This document shows positions 35,179 through 45,800 of a stretch of DNA of 64,000 nucleotides, piece by piece. Made by a program: the position numbers and the translations under genes. Position 1 is the first letter of the stretch; the number at the start of each line of letters is the position of its first letter. Under the pieces are notes generated by a model that was not told the DNA's origin, made no database searches, and saw nothing but the letters and a program-made list of their open reading frames with translations. Source of the stretch: Chitinophaga parva (GTDB taxonomy: Bacteria; Bacteroidota; Bacteroidia; Chitinophagales; Chitinophagaceae); assembly GCF_003071345.1 (NCBI RefSeq), contig NZ_QCYK01000002.1, positions 1 through 64,000 on the forward strand, read 5' to 3'.

Positions 35179-35207
35179 AAAAGCCGCATCCCGGGAGGGG
35201 ATGCGGC
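35179..35207 (-). terminator. Terminator of the PhyH-like gene
   Basis: Perfect 10-bp stem GCCGCATCCC / GGGATGCGGC, read on the minus strand with TTTT after it, about 30 bases behind the stop codon. Confidence 0.85.
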
Positions 35208-35236
35208 GTGTAAGCGGTAGTATGGTAGCAATTCGT

Positions 35237-36049
35237 TTATTTCACAATACCGGCAAAGCGCTGGTAAAACTGCGTGGCGCTGTGCTCATTCTTGGGTTGG
35301 AATTTACCGGCGATGATGGGTACGTAGATCACGCGGCGGCGGCTTTCTTCGCCGATCACAGATGATTGCGCCACACGGTGCCACAGGCGGCCGTCGTGCA
35401 CGGTAAGGTCGCCGGCAGCGGGGCGCACGGCCAGTTCATTAGGGTCTTCATCGTGGCTGATGAAGTATTTTTTGCGGAACAGGAACTGGTAAAGGCTCTG
35501 GCGGTGCGTGCCCGGAATGATGCGCAGGCCACCGTTTTCCGGTTTCAGGTTACTCAGGTGGATGCCTACATTCAGCATGGGATTCAGACGGCCACCCATG
35601 AAAATATCGCGCAGGCCATCGGTGTGCCAGCCCATTTTCGTGAACTTGCTCAGGGGCCCATTTACGTAGTGGTTAAACACCATGCCGTCTTTTTCGTCTT
35701 TACCAATGCGGGCGCCCGGTCCCACAAAGCCCAGTAAAGCCTGGAGGCGCGGATCTTCCAGGAGGGCGGCCAGGTAAGGATGATGTTGATTGGTAAATGC
35801 AAACCGTTGTACAATCGGGGACCCGTCAAGGTCTTTGCCATATTTGATGGGCACGCCGTTCACTTTTTCTACCCCGCGTGCTATCCAGTCTTTTTCTACT
35901 GTTTTGGAAGCGTTCACCACTTCCTGGACCTGTTCCGGGGTGATGAAGTTGCTGAAATGTATAAAACCATGTTGGTCAAAAAAAGCGCGTTGTTCGGCAG
36001 TCAGTACGTCCGATAAAGTGAACCTGGGATAAGCAGCGTCCATGATCAT
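35237..36049 (-). CDS. Phytanoyl-CoA dioxygenase-family protein
   Basis: A 270-residue Fe(II)/2-oxoglutarate dioxygenase of the PhyH family. The iron triad is H142-T-D144 (WHTDGLRD) and H224 (LWHRV). The 2-oxoglutarate-binding arginine is probably in RRRVIYVP (about 237-244). The start region DQHGFIHFSNFITPEQVQEV is the usual PhyH N-terminus. No export signal, so cytoplasmic. Substrate unknown: bacterial relatives hydroxylate lipids, amino acids or small metabolites. It is monocistronic. Confidence 0.92.
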   Translation of the reverse strand: MIMDAAYPRFTLSDVLTAEQRAFFDQHGFIHFSNFITPEQVQEVVNASKTVEKDWIARGVEKVNGVPIKYGKDLDGSPIVQRFAFTNQHHPYLAALLEDPRLQALLGFVGPGARIGKDEKDGMVFNHYVNGPLSKFTKMGWHTDGLRDIFMGGRLNPMLNVGIHLSNLKPENGGLRIIPGTHRQSLYQFLFRKKYFISHDEDPNELAVRPAAGDLTVHDGRLWHRVAQSSVIGEESRRRVIYVPIIAGKFQPKNEHSATQFYQRFAGIVK

Positions 36050-36450
36050 GTAGGTTTAAATGCGTTTAAAAAATGCTGGGTGTTCTTGCAATAGGGAGCG
36101 GTAAATGCGTAAAATCTTTGCGTAAAATTTTAAGAATGAAAAGGTAATGAAAAAATAATACGCATTTAGCGAATTGTTATTAGAAATTCATTAGAGACAA
36201 CAATAACGGGAAAGGGTGCAACCACAGCGGGGCTGCAGGTGCGGATAGATAAAATGGTTGATATGAAACAGGTTGCACATCTATTAGTCTACTTGTTCAG
36301 TAGAATAAATCTATGGAGTTTTTCCCGTTCGGCAAAAAGTTCTGCTATGATTTTCGTGTGATGTTCATGATTTACGCGTGTACAGGGTACACAAAGCTGC
36401 CGGTATATGGCGTCCTGGCAGGCCAGGGTGGCGCTGTGACCTTTTTTTTG
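36050..36450. other. Intergenic region of 400 bases
   Basis: It lies upstream of the PhyH-like gene and behind the SDR gene, so it should contain the PhyH promoter. No CAAAnnTA (minus-strand -7) is found within 150 bases. No coding frame with family support is seen. Confidence 0.4.
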
Positions 36451-37233
36451 TCAATAAAACTTATTATAAAGGCTGCCCGCTATCTTTTCTACCAGGGCTT
36501 TGGGTACAATGCGGGTGGCGCTGGCGCTGAGCCAGTTCACGGCGCCGGGTATCACCTCCGCCTTGCCGCGGAAGAGGGCTTTGATGGCGGCTTTCGCCAC
36601 GGGTTCCGGCGGGGTGCCAAATTTTTCCGCTGTGGCACGGATGGCATCCATACCGGCACGGTCCAGGAAATTAGTATTTACCGGGCCGGGGCACAGGCAG
36701 GTTACAGATACGTTCTTTGCCTTCAGCTCCTGGCGGAGCCCCCGCGTAAAGGTGAGCACAAAGGACTTGGAAGCCGCGTAGCCGCTCAGGGTGGGCACGG
36801 CCTGGTAGGCCGCGGTACTGGCCACATTCAGGAGGTAACATTTAGGTTGCTGCTGCATGATGGGCAGCAGCCGGTAGGTGAGCTCCACGACGGTTTGCAT
36901 ATTCAGCTGCAGCATGTTCAAATGGTCTGCCAGGGGCTTTTGCAGGAAGGGGCCCCACACCGCGTAACCGGCATTATTGACCAGCACTGTAATGGGAAAG
37001 GCCTCCTGCCTGCACCAGGCTTCCACCTTTGCCGGGGCTTCCGGGGCAGAGAGGTCCAGGGCTAACCAGGACGCCTGAACGTTGTACGTGACAGACAGGC
37101 GGTCTGCCAGGGCACGCAGTGCATCGCCGGAGCGGGCTACCAGTAACAGGTTGTAATGGCGTTTGGCCAGTTCCACGGCCATGGCTTCTCCCAGGCCTTT
37201 GCTGGCGCCGGTGATCAGTGCGTAAGAGGACAT
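36451..37233 (-). CDS. Short-chain dehydrogenase/reductase
   Basis: A 260-residue classical SDR. The cofactor motif TGASKGLG is at 8-15, NNAG at 86-89, and the catalytic residues are S139, Y152 and K156 (GYAASK). The C-terminal third has VTCLCPGPVNTNFLDRAG and a pair of hydrophobic segments (about 225-258) that may bind a membrane. An arginine after the first Rossmann strand (LLLVARSGD) favours NADPH. The group resembles DltE-like and fatty-acyl/steroid SDRs; the substrate is not known. Confidence 0.93.
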   Translation of the reverse strand: MSSYALITGASKGLGEAMAVELAKRHYNLLLVARSGDALRALADRLSVTYNVQASWLALDLSAPEAPAKVEAWCRQEAFPITVLVNNAGYAVWGPFLQKPLADHLNMLQLNMQTVVELTYRLLPIMQQQPKCYLLNVASTAAYQAVPTLSGYAASKSFVLTFTRGLRQELKAKNVSVTCLCPGPVNTNFLDRAGMDAIRATAEKFGTPPEPVAKAAIKALFRGKAEVIPGAVNWLSASATRIVPKALVEKIAGSLYNKFY

Positions 37234-37369
37234 GCAGGTAAGATTTCTATGCGCTACAAAATTGATAAGATCCCTTGCGGGTGGCTGTAAATTTAGACAG
37301 CCTGCTCAAATATAAAATACAAATTACTTCGTAATCCACTGATTTAATAGCATTTTAAGGGTATATTTT

Positions 37370-37377
37370 TATCTTTG
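37370..37377 (+). promoter_or_regulatory. -7 element of the duplicated-domain lipoprotein gene
   Basis: TATCTTTG matches TAnnTTTG exactly and lies 38 bases before the start codon at 37415. The -33 region is AT-rich but lacks a TTG at the usual spacing. Confidence 0.5.
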
Positions 37378-37414
37378 GGCACTGGCCCGTCCTCATTCCC
37401 GGGCCACCCCACTT

Positions 37415-38305
37415 ATGCAGCAACGCTTATTCCTGCTGGCAGCTGTGACCTGCCTGCTCAGTGCCTGTAACTTCAGTGCAGGCGTCCGGAAAGACCTGGT
37501 CACCGGGCTTTCTGTTTCCTACAACGGGCTTTCGTGCGAAAGCTTTGCGCTGGAGCGCAATGGGCAGCCATTGAAGGACCAGGACATCCGCTTTGGTGAA
37601 GATGTGGTCCTGCTGCTGGAAGGTGTGCACGGCTTCACGGAAAAAGACGGCCTGATCTACCCCGGCATGCAACTGGACGTGAAAGATGAGCAAGGCAAAG
37701 TGGTATCGAGCTACACGGATATGCTGGCAGATGTGGCCAAGAGTGGTGTAAAACCGGAAGCGGCCCGCGTGCTGCGCGCTGCCTACCAGAGCGGCCCCCC
37801 GGACGTGGCCCCCGGTCATAAATACACGATGCTGGTACACGTGTGGGACAAGCAGGGTAAAGGCACCATTGACGCCACCCTGCCATTGAACCTGCAATAC
37901 CCTGATACTACCGGGCTGCAAACAAATTCACAGGGCATCAGCGCCACCCGCACGTTCCTCATTGCGGATTCCGGCCGGGTAGACAAGGGCATGGTGCCGG
38001 CTACAGGCCGCGTGGGTATTAACTTCCAGGGCCTTAAAGGCTTTACCGCGGTAGATGGGCATGTATTCCCCGGCGGTAGCCTTACCGTGTATGGAGCAGA
38101 TGGTAAGGAAATGTTTAACACCGGCGATGCGTTTGAGCGCCAGCTGGATGGTTTTACAGAGAGCCAGGTAAAAGAAGGCCTGCGCATTACCGTAACGCTG
38201 AACGGGCAGCTGGCGGGTACCAGCAGCACCTGGAAATTCCGCATCTGGGATAAGAAAGGCAATGGCTTTATGGAAGCCACCGTGCCGGTAACGCTGGCCA
38301 AATAA
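37415..38305 (+). CDS. Lipoprotein with two tandem homologous domains
   Basis: A 296-residue lipoprotein (lipobox LLSAC, C18). Two related halves are visible: FGEDVVLLLEGVHGFTEKDG with LIYPGMQLDVKDEQGKVV (about 60-97), and GRVGINFQGLKGFTAVDG with HVFPGGSLTVYGADGKEMF (about 199-238). Each half ends with a matching strand pair, HVWDKQGKGTIDATLPL and FRIWDKKGNGFMEATVPV. The family is not known to me. The halves look like beta-sandwich domains, and the arrangement suggests duplication within the gene. It has its own likely promoter and a strong terminator. Confidence 0.85.
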   Translation: MQQRLFLLAAVTCLLSACNFSAGVRKDLVTGLSVSYNGLSCESFALERNGQPLKDQDIRFGEDVVLLLEGVHGFTEKDGLIYPGMQLDVKDEQGKVVSSYTDMLADVAKSGVKPEAARVLRAAYQSGPPDVAPGHKYTMLVHVWDKQGKGTIDATLPLNLQYPDTTGLQTNSQGISATRTFLIADSGRVDKGMVPATGRVGINFQGLKGFTAVDGHVFPGGSLTVYGADGKEMFNTGDAFERQLDGFTESQVKEGLRITVTLNGQLAGTSSTWKFRIWDKKGNGFMEATVPVTLAK

Positions 38306-38340
38306 CGGTAAAGGATATACGAAAATAAAATACCCGCAAA

Positions 38341-38377
38341 AAAGGCGGCTGCCAGGTGAGCAGCCGCCTTTTTTTAT
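38341..38377. terminator. Bidirectional terminator
   Basis: Perfect 12-bp stem AAAGGCGGCTGC / GCAGCCGCCTTT, loop CAGGTGA, followed by Ts on the plus strand and preceded by As. It separates two convergent genes. Confidence 0.92.
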
Positions 38378-38392
38378 GTGGGTTGGATAGTG

Positions 38393-39973
38393 TTATTTCT
38401 TTTGCGCACCCCGGAAATCCACCATGCCGTTGAAGCGCAGGTTGCGGCTCTGGGCTTTGAGCACGGCGGTACGTACGCGGTGGGTGCCTATATCCGTGCT
38501 CGTTTTCAGGCGCCCGCCGGAGAAGGAGCCGTTGTTGATATAATTCATGATACCTGCCAGGGCCGGGTCTTCTGGGTCGCCCCAGGCAATGTCTACGTAG
38601 TCAATGGCTTTCTGGTCCGGTACCAGGCCGGTGTAGTAGTCGCCGTTGCCCAGTGCATTGTGCGTGGCAAAGTTGATGGCGTAGAGGTCCGCCAGGTAAG
38701 TTTGCTTGTTGTTAATATTCGCCTGCAGGCGGGTGCCGATGAAGCCTACGGGCTTGCCATACGTATTGGTATCGGCCACCAGTTTCATATTGGCGTAGTA
38801 GGGCTTCAGGTTGTTGATGGTAAGTTCTGCGGCGGAGGCAGTGTATTCATTGGCCACGAAGAACACATTTTTCAGGGAGGGAAGCACGCCCATATTGGTA
38901 GTGCTGAAGTTAGTGGCTTCGCCCTGGCTGCCCAGGCCCTGGTTTGCATTCAGCTTATCGTTGTAAGTGGTGTAGTACATCACCTTACCGGCCGCGGAAG
39001 CCGGTGCCAGCACGCTGTCCAGGTATTCCGCAGTGGCTACGGAGCCGCCACCGTTGTTGCGCAGGTCCACGATCACGTTGGTCACATTGGCTGTTTTCAG
39101 CTTGGTCACTTCAGCATCCAGCAGCTGCTTGGTGAGGGAAGGCTGGCCGGCGCTGTTGTACGTGTTGGTAAATGTGTAGAACACGAAGTAGCCTACTTTA
39201 CCCTGGTTGCTGTTGTAAATGGTATCGAACAGGATCGGATTGATGGCATAGGCGGCCGCATTGAGGGTCACGCTGCCGGTGGTACCAAGGCCATTGCCAC
39301 TGGCGGTAGACACGATCTTGGTCTTCAAGGTCAGTACCCCGGTGGTAGAGGAATAGATGGCATCTATCACGCTCTGGCGGTTGGTTGTGGAGCTGAAGTC
39401 CGTGATGTTATTGATGGACGTAAGCTCCACGCCGCGGGTCAGGTTTGCCTTGCCGGCGGGGGAGTTCTTATCTGCATAAAGTACCAGGGTGTGCACACCG
39501 CCGCTTTTATCCGCTGCAAAGGCTATTTCCAGCCCAAAATCACCGGTCACCGCCTGGGTAGTTTCCACCTGGCCATCCTGCAGCTGGGTGCTGATGGTGC
39601 TGTCGCGGTCCAGGAAGCTGTAACGGTCGTAGGCGGAGTTGGTGGCCGGGTTAATGGCGTATCCCTTCATGGCCTCCAGGAGATCGTCTGCCTTGGCGTA
39701 GCTGCTGCTGTAGGGATTGAGGGAGGGTACGGATTTGTACCAGAAATAACCGGGAGCATCTTCAGCGCCGTTTACATCAAAAAAGTCTACCTGCATATTG
39801 CGGTACATGCGGTACTTGAGGGAGTCCTCGGTGTTGACGGTGCCGGTGGTGTTGCCGCCGGTATTGCTATTACTGCCTTTGTCTTTCTTGCTGCAGGCGC
39901 TGGTGGCCACGAGGCCTAGCAGCACTGCGCCCAGGCATAGCGGGGATACCGCTTTACGGTAGAACATATTCAT
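38393..39973 (-). CDS. S41-family (C-terminal processing-like) peptidase lipoprotein
   Basis: A 526-residue lipoprotein (signal peptide, lipobox ATSAC, C27 followed by SKKDKG). A Gly/Thr/Asn-rich linker precedes a PDZ-like region around 140-225. The S41 catalytic core has VDLRNNGGG (302-310), the nucleophile S380 in NEYTASAAEL and the general-base K407 in NTYGKPVG. It should cut unfolded or C-terminal parts of envelope proteins. Related lipoproteins are common in Chitinophagaceae. It is monocistronic. Confidence 0.93.
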   Translation of the reverse strand: MNMFYRKAVSPLCLGAVLLGLVATSACSKKDKGSNSNTGGNTTGTVNTEDSLKYRMYRNMQVDFFDVNGAEDAPGYFWYKSVPSLNPYSSSYAKADDLLEAMKGYAINPATNSAYDRYSFLDRDSTISTQLQDGQVETTQAVTGDFGLEIAFAADKSGGVHTLVLYADKNSPAGKANLTRGVELTSINNITDFSSTTNRQSVIDAIYSSTTGVLTLKTKIVSTASGNGLGTTGSVTLNAAAYAINPILFDTIYNSNQGKVGYFVFYTFTNTYNSAGQPSLTKQLLDAEVTKLKTANVTNVIVDLRNNGGGSVATAEYLDSVLAPASAAGKVMYYTTYNDKLNANQGLGSQGEATNFSTTNMGVLPSLKNVFFVANEYTASAAELTINNLKPYYANMKLVADTNTYGKPVGFIGTRLQANINNKQTYLADLYAINFATHNALGNGDYYTGLVPDQKAIDYVDIAWGDPEDPALAGIMNYINNGSFSGGRLKTSTDIGTHRVRTAVLKAQSRNLRFNGMVDFRGAQKK

Positions 39974-40186
39974 ATAAAAAGCGAATTAGAAAGAGGTGGA
40001 TCAAATCGCATTTTTAGACTGGAAGACCCGGCATAAGTAAAACGGGACACAGAAAAAATAATGCGGATTTGTCGGCATATTCGGCCAAACTCCGGTTTTT
40101 AGCGGTGAATCCCGTTCCGGCGATCATCACACTATTAATATACGATGAATCGCCGGAAAGGTTGGGTGGGAGGGGTTAGAAATGTG

Positions 40187-40996
40187 TTATATTTTTTTAG
40201 CCAGTCCCTGGCGGGTCCAGAAACCGTTCTCATAGCCCAGCACATAATTGAAGTATGCGGAGCCGGGACCGGGTGTGCCGCCGCCACCACCGCCGGACTG
40301 GGCAGCCTTGTCAGCTTCTGCCTTCAGTTTTTCGGCTTCTTTTTTATCGATCTTATTGATCTTGAAGTTGAAGGCCAGCACACTGTCTGCATTTTCCGCG
40401 GGGATGTCCAGCCGGGCCAGGGGAATGGTGATCTCCATGGTGAGCATGCCGGTATTATCATTGCTGATGCCGGCCGTGATACCATAGTTATTATTCAGGG
40501 GAATGGCGCTTTCCTTGATGTCTTTCAGGCCGTTCACCAACAGGTCGCCGGTGTGGAGGAAAAGCAGTTTCTGCTTGGCGGATTTCTCTGCCGGGCTGGG
40601 CGTATAATTGAGCTGGGGCGTGTGGCGGTAGTCGTACAGCGCGTCCTGGTCAATGTTAGGGAAGGTGATGCCGGGCCCGTTCTTGGTTTTGCCGCTGGTA
40701 TTGATGGTGATGTGCAGGCCTGCATTGATAATGCGGTACTGGGAGATCTCATCGCGGGAGGCGATGGCGATGTAAAGATTGGTGCCGTCGTTGGCAATAT
40801 CATAAAACAGGCGGGTGTCGCCATTGTAATGAGGCAGGGGGTTTTTCCATTCATCGAGTTTGCCGTCTGCCTTGTAGGGCTGGGCGGCCCAGCCGTTGGT
40901 GGCATCGGCTTTCTGGGCAAAGGTGGCCATCGGTGCGGCCAGCAGGGCGGCAGCCAGGAGGTGTTGATAAATGCGTTGCATATGCCTTTGGATCAT
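40187..40996 (-). CDS. Exported CBM9-like/DOMON-type protein
   Basis: A 269-residue exported protein. The start may be ATG 40996 or ATG 40981 (MQRIYQHLLAAALLAAPMATFAQ, the tidier signal peptide). The mature N-terminus ADGKLDEWKNPLP followed by FYDIANDGTNLYIAIASRDE is the pattern of CBM9-like domains that bind sugars or heme. The C-terminal part has a lysine/glutamate-rich helix and a glycine stretch (GGGGGGTPGPG) before the end. No catalytic residues are recognisable. It stands alone, so the ligand is unknown. Confidence 0.8.
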   Translation of the reverse strand: MIQRHMQRIYQHLLAAALLAAPMATFAQKADATNGWAAQPYKADGKLDEWKNPLPHYNGDTRLFYDIANDGTNLYIAIASRDEISQYRIINAGLHITINTSGKTKNGPGITFPNIDQDALYDYRHTPQLNYTPSPAEKSAKQKLLFLHTGDLLVNGLKDIKESAIPLNNNYGITAGISNDNTGMLTMEITIPLARLDIPAENADSVLAFNFKINKIDKKEAEKLKAEADKAAQSGGGGGGTPGPGSAYFNYVLGYENGFWTRQGLAKKI

Positions 40997-41235
40997 TCTC
41001 TTGTTAAACGAGGTTACAAGTTTACCACTTTCCGCCCGATTATCAGCACCCTAAAGTGGGAAACCGGTTTTAACGGGCAATTTGTATGGTTTGACCCCCT
41101 AAATGCCGCATTGGCCCGAAAATCTTGGCCGGAAACAAGAAAGTTTGCCTAAATTTCCGGTTTGGGCCATGGTCCCTGATCAACACAACCAAATCTGCGC
41201 CGCCAGTTCCCCGGGCCCGCACCAAGCACTATTGA

Positions 41236-42303
41236 ATGACGAAGAAAAGTTCGCAACAACCATCCACTCCACGCGCCGGCAACGGTGGCCGCGTATCACT
41301 TAAGGAAGTAGCCCGCCTGGCAGGTGTGGCGCCGTCTACCGTTTCATTTATCCTCAATGGCAAGGCCCAGGAAATGCGTATCCGCGAAGAGGTGGCGAAC
41401 AAGGTAAAGGAAGTGGCCCGCAAGGCCGGCTATACGCCCCACCAGGTGGCGGTGAGTCTGCGCACCGGCCAGTCGCGCATCCTGGGGCTGGTGGTGGAAA
41501 GTATTTCCGGCAGCTTCTTTGCTGCACTGGCCCGGGTGATAGAGGAGGAGGCCAGCCGCTATGGCTACCGCGTGGTGTATACCAGCACGGAAAACGATGC
41601 GGCCAAGGGCCGGGCCATGATCCATATGCTGTCCCACTGGCACGTGGATGGCTACCTGATCACGCCCGCACCCGGTATGGAAAGGGACATCCAGGAACTG
41701 CTGGACAAGAAACGCCCGGTGGTGCTGATGGATGGGTTCTTCCCCGGTATCAAAGCGCCTTTTGTGCTGGTGGACAACTATGCAGGGGTGAAGACGGGGG
41801 TACAGCAGTTCATTAAAAGAGGCTACCAGCGTATTGCTTTTGTCACCGCGGATGTAGACCTGGTGCAGCTGGAAGAGCGCCTGAGCGGCTACCGGGAAAC
41901 CCTGGAGGCCAATAACATACCGGTACAGAAAAAACGCATCCTCAAAATACCTTACAACCATCCCCGCCCCGCTGCCATTAAAATGATAGCGGACTTCCTC
42001 CAGCATACATCGCCCCGCCTGGATGCCGTGTATTTCTCCACGAACTACCTGGGCTTACTGGGCCTGGAGGCCCTGCGCCAGCTGAACTGGCAGGTGCCCA
42101 AAGACATTGCGATGATGAGCTTTGACGACCATGACATTTTCCGCCTCCTGGAGCCGGGCATCACCGTGATGGAACAGCCGGTGGAGGAAATTGCCAAAAC
42201 GGCCATACAACTGCTCATGAAGCAACTGGGCAAAGCCGATGTGCGTATCCGTAAAACGCAGGTAAGGCTGCCGGGCAAGTTCATCCAGCGTGGTTCTCTT
42301 TAA
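41236..42303 (+). CDS. LacI-family transcriptional regulator of the SusCD locus
   Basis: A 355-residue regulator. A Gly/Ser/Lys-rich tail precedes the helix-turn-helix (about 20-42, SLKEVARLAGVAPSTVSFIL). The hinge and effector domain follow: RILGLVVESISGSFFAALARVIE, DGYLITPAPGMERDI, and SPRLDAVYFSTNYLGLLGLEAL. It lies directly upstream of susC, same strand, about 580 bases away. It probably responds to a sugar imported by the SusCD complex and controls susC transcription. LacI regulators upstream of susCD are a common arrangement. Confidence 0.94.
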   Translation: MTKKSSQQPSTPRAGNGGRVSLKEVARLAGVAPSTVSFILNGKAQEMRIREEVANKVKEVARKAGYTPHQVAVSLRTGQSRILGLVVESISGSFFAALARVIEEEASRYGYRVVYTSTENDAAKGRAMIHMLSHWHVDGYLITPAPGMERDIQELLDKKRPVVLMDGFFPGIKAPFVLVDNYAGVKTGVQQFIKRGYQRIAFVTADVDLVQLEERLSGYRETLEANNIPVQKKRILKIPYNHPRPAAIKMIADFLQHTSPRLDAVYFSTNYLGLLGLEALRQLNWQVPKDIAMMSFDDHDIFRLLEPGITVMEQPVEEIAKTAIQLLMKQLGKADVRIRKTQVRLPGKFIQRGSL

Positions 42304-42884
42304 CAGGCCGCCATTGTTTTTCCCCCGTTGATAAAAACATCATTCCTTAATTTTTTTTCAAAAATATTTTCATCCCTTAAAACGATGAAAGCGCCAACCG
42401 TTGCCACTTACGCGGCAATGGGAAAATGTATATTTGACGCAAAGTATTGCTGCCTTTTGCAAAATCGTTTTAGTTAAAGAAAAAAAGGCCTATTTTTAAC
42501 GCGTTCTTAGCATTTTGCAGCATGAACGTACCAGTCCATGTGATAAATCACAATACGATCTAAAACAACACAGTAGTAGCATTTTATTCACTAACAACAA
42601 CAGCAGTTTTCACGGAACCGAAAAAAAGAAAAGGTCAAACAAAACAGTAGCAACATTAGGGATTATATTCTGCAGTACTTATTGCATGTATCTCCTGTAA
42701 ACATTTAGCCCGGAAAAAACCACTGCCCGTGCAGCTTTGCGCGAGGGTAGCCTGTTTCCGCACGTTAAATGATTGTGCACGTCCCGCGTGCGCAACGGGC
42801 GGGCTTTTGCCGTCGCCCGGATGGAGTACCTGTGTACTGTAAGCAGTAAAGGATACCCACATTTATAATATCAAACAAATCCAC
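42304..42884. other. Long susC leader and control region
   Basis: About 580 bases without a gene. A short hairpin-rich part lies near the end; the clearest is CGGGCG-GGC-TTTT-GCC-GT-CGCCCG at 42796-42819, about 65 bases before the susC start, with no T-run. Other small inverted repeats are GCAC/GTGC at 42760-42780. A regulatory 5' leader is plausible; a LacI operator is likely but not identified with confidence. Confidence 0.5.
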
Positions 42885-45800
42885 ATGAAAAAACAGAACC
42901 TGTTGTTCATGCGGACCGGCGTGCAGACTATTTTGCTGCTGCTGCTGTCCGTATTGGCATTTGCCCAAAGCCACGTTATCACGGGCAAGGTAACAGATGC
43001 AAAAGACAACTCCCCCCTCCCCGGTGTGACCGTACAGGTGAAAGGTACGGCCACGGGCACGCAGACCCAACCCGATGGTACGTACAGCATTACGGTACCC
43101 GGTGCGGATGCCCACCTCGTATTCTCCTTTGTAGGCTATGACCCGCAGGACATTACAGCCAGTGGCAATGTGCAGGATGTGAAACTGGGCACTGCCGTGA
43201 AAGCCCTGCAGGATGTAGTGGTGATCGGTTATGGCGTGCAGAAAAAATCTGATGCCACCGGTGCGGTGTCTTCCATTAAATCTGCCGTGTTGAATGAGCG
43301 CCCCGCTACCAACATTGAGCAGGAGCTGGCGGGTAAAGTAGCCGGTGTGAACGTGTCTACCAACTCCGGCCGTCCCGGTGGTAACACCAATGTGCACATC
43401 CGCGGTTACAACACCATCAACGCGAGCAACAGCCCGCTGTACGTGGTGGACGGTGTGATCGGCGCAGGCCCTATCACTTACCTGAACCCGAACGACATTG
43501 AATCCATGGACGTACTGAAAGACGCTTCTGCTACCGCTATCTATGGTGCGCGTGGTGCAAACGGCGTGATCATCGTGACCACCAAGCGTGGCAGGAGCGG
43601 TGCTGCCCAGGTAGCATACGACGCTTACCTGAGCGCTGGTGTAATGGCTAAAAAACTGGACGTACTGGACTCCAAACAATTTATGCAGGTAGAGCAAAAT
43701 TCATATGCCAATGCACCCAAGTACGATTCTACCGGCTTTGCCAACGGTAACTACACAGACCCGCGTGTGAAAGCCAAAGACCGCAACCTGTTTGACGAGA
43801 GCGGCAACCCGCTGTACAATACCGACTGGCAGAAAGAAGCTACGCAGACGGCCTTCAGCCACGCGCATAACCTGAGCGTGACCGGCGGCAACCAGGATAA
43901 CACGTATGGCCTGTTCCTGAACTACTCCAATGAAAACGGTATCGTGCGCGAATCTTACCTGAAACGCTACGCTGCCCGTTTTGTGTTTGACAGCCAGGTG
44001 AAGAAATACCTGAAAGTAGGCGGTAGCATCAGCTTCTCCAACGTGGATGAAAACCGCGTGGATGGCGCTGTAGGTGGCCTGAACGCTACCCGTATGATGA
44101 TCGAGACCCTGCCCATCATCCCCGTAACGTACGCAGACGGCCACTACGGCAGTAACAATGATTACCCCGACATGGAAGGTGGTGAAAACCCGGTGAACAT
44201 CCTGAAGAACCGTAAGGATCTCTTCAAAACACAGAGCACCATTGGCAATGTGTATGCGAACCTGAACATCCTGCCTGGCCTGGAACTGCGCAGCAGCGTG
44301 GGTTTCAATGTGAATAACATTGACGAGAACTTCTACTCCAGCCGTACTTTGCGCCAGTTGAGCGCAGACGACCAGGGGGAAGCCTGGGTACGCCAGGAGC
44401 GCAATAACTACTGGCAGTTTGAAAACTACCTGACGTATAACAAGCGTTTCAACAAGTACCACAGCATCACCGCCCTGGCAGGCCTGAGCTGGCAGCAGTA
44501 CGACAACTTCTACAGCCGTGCCGGCGGTAAAGGTTTCAATGACGACTTCTACCAATACTACAACCTGAGCGTAGCCGCCAATCCTGAAACACCGGAGTCC
44601 AACATTTACAAATGGGCGATGAACTCTTACTTTGGCCGTGTGAACTATAGCTATAAGGACCGCTATCTCTTCACCGTTACCGGCCGTATAGACGGTTCCT
44701 CCAAGTTTGGTGCAAACGAGAAATATGCATTTTTCCCATCCGCTGCCTTTGCATGGCGTGTGAGTGAAGAAGACTTCCTGAAGAACAATACTACCATCTC
44801 CAATCTGAAGTTCCGCGCCAGCGCGGGCCTTACCGGCAACTCCGAGATCGGGGTGTACCAGTCACTGGCCAGCCTTGGTTCTGAAACCGCGGTACTTGGT
44901 GGTAAGCGTGCCCCGGGTGTAGGCATAGACCGCCTGGGCAATCCCAACCTGAAATGGGAAAAGACTGCGCAGTATGATGCAGGCATTGAACTGGGCCTGT
45001 GGAAGAACCGCGTGAACCTGGAAGTGGATGGTTACTACAAGAAAACATCCGATATGCTGCTGGATGCGCCCGTACCGTCTTCTACCGGTTATGAGACCAT
45101 CTACAAGAACATTGGCTCCATGGAAAACCGTGGTGTGGAAGTAACCCTGAACACGGTGAACATTGAAACCGGTAAGTTCTCCTGGAACACTGCGTTTAAC
45201 ATTGCCATCAACAAAAATAAAGTACTGACCCTGGGCAGCGCCAATGACGACATCTTCCCCGGTCCGTACTTCCTGAGCAACACCAATATTCTTCGTGTAG
45301 GCCAGCCCGTGGGTTCCTTCTACGGCCTGCGCCGCCTGGGCACTTACGGATCTGATGAAGCAGTGGAAGCCGCCGCGCACAACCTGCACCCGGGTGACGT
45401 AAAACGCAGCGATACCCGCGAGATCATTGGCAAGGGCGTGCCCGATGGTTTTGGCACCTTCCAGAACACCTTCCATTATGGTCGCTGGGATTTGAGCGTG
45501 GAACTGGCTTACGCTTATGGTGCAGATATCCTGAACCTGAGCCGCCACTCCGGGGAAGACCGTACCGGCCAGGCAAACAGCTATGCCACCGTGCTGAATG
45601 GCTGGACCCCCGATCACCAGCACACCATGATCGCGCAGAACCGCCCGTCCAAGGCTGGTTACACGACCACCATTGACAGCCACATGGTAGAACCGGCAGA
45701 TTACATCCGCGGTAAGAACCTGCTGCTGGCGTACAGCTTCGGGGAAGAAACCCTGCGCCGCCTGCACCTGACCCGCCTGCGCGTTTACGCTTCTGCACAG

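Noticed and set aside
36313..37065. Plus-strand frame of 250 codons opposite the SDR gene
   Set aside because: The SDR on the minus strand has cofactor and catalytic motifs; this frame has none.
38378..39919. Plus-strand open frame of 513 codons opposite the S41 peptidase
   Set aside because: The composition is Gly/Val/His-rich, with no motif, and the minus strand has the complete S41 triad.
40145..41152. Plus-strand frame of 335 codons opposite the CBM9-like gene
   Set aside because: No signal or family pattern; the minus strand has a signal peptide and CBM9-like motif.
42360..42475. LacI operator before susC
   Set aside because: AAAATCGTTTT (42462-42472) is partly symmetrical, but the match to a palindrome is poor, and no second copy supports it.
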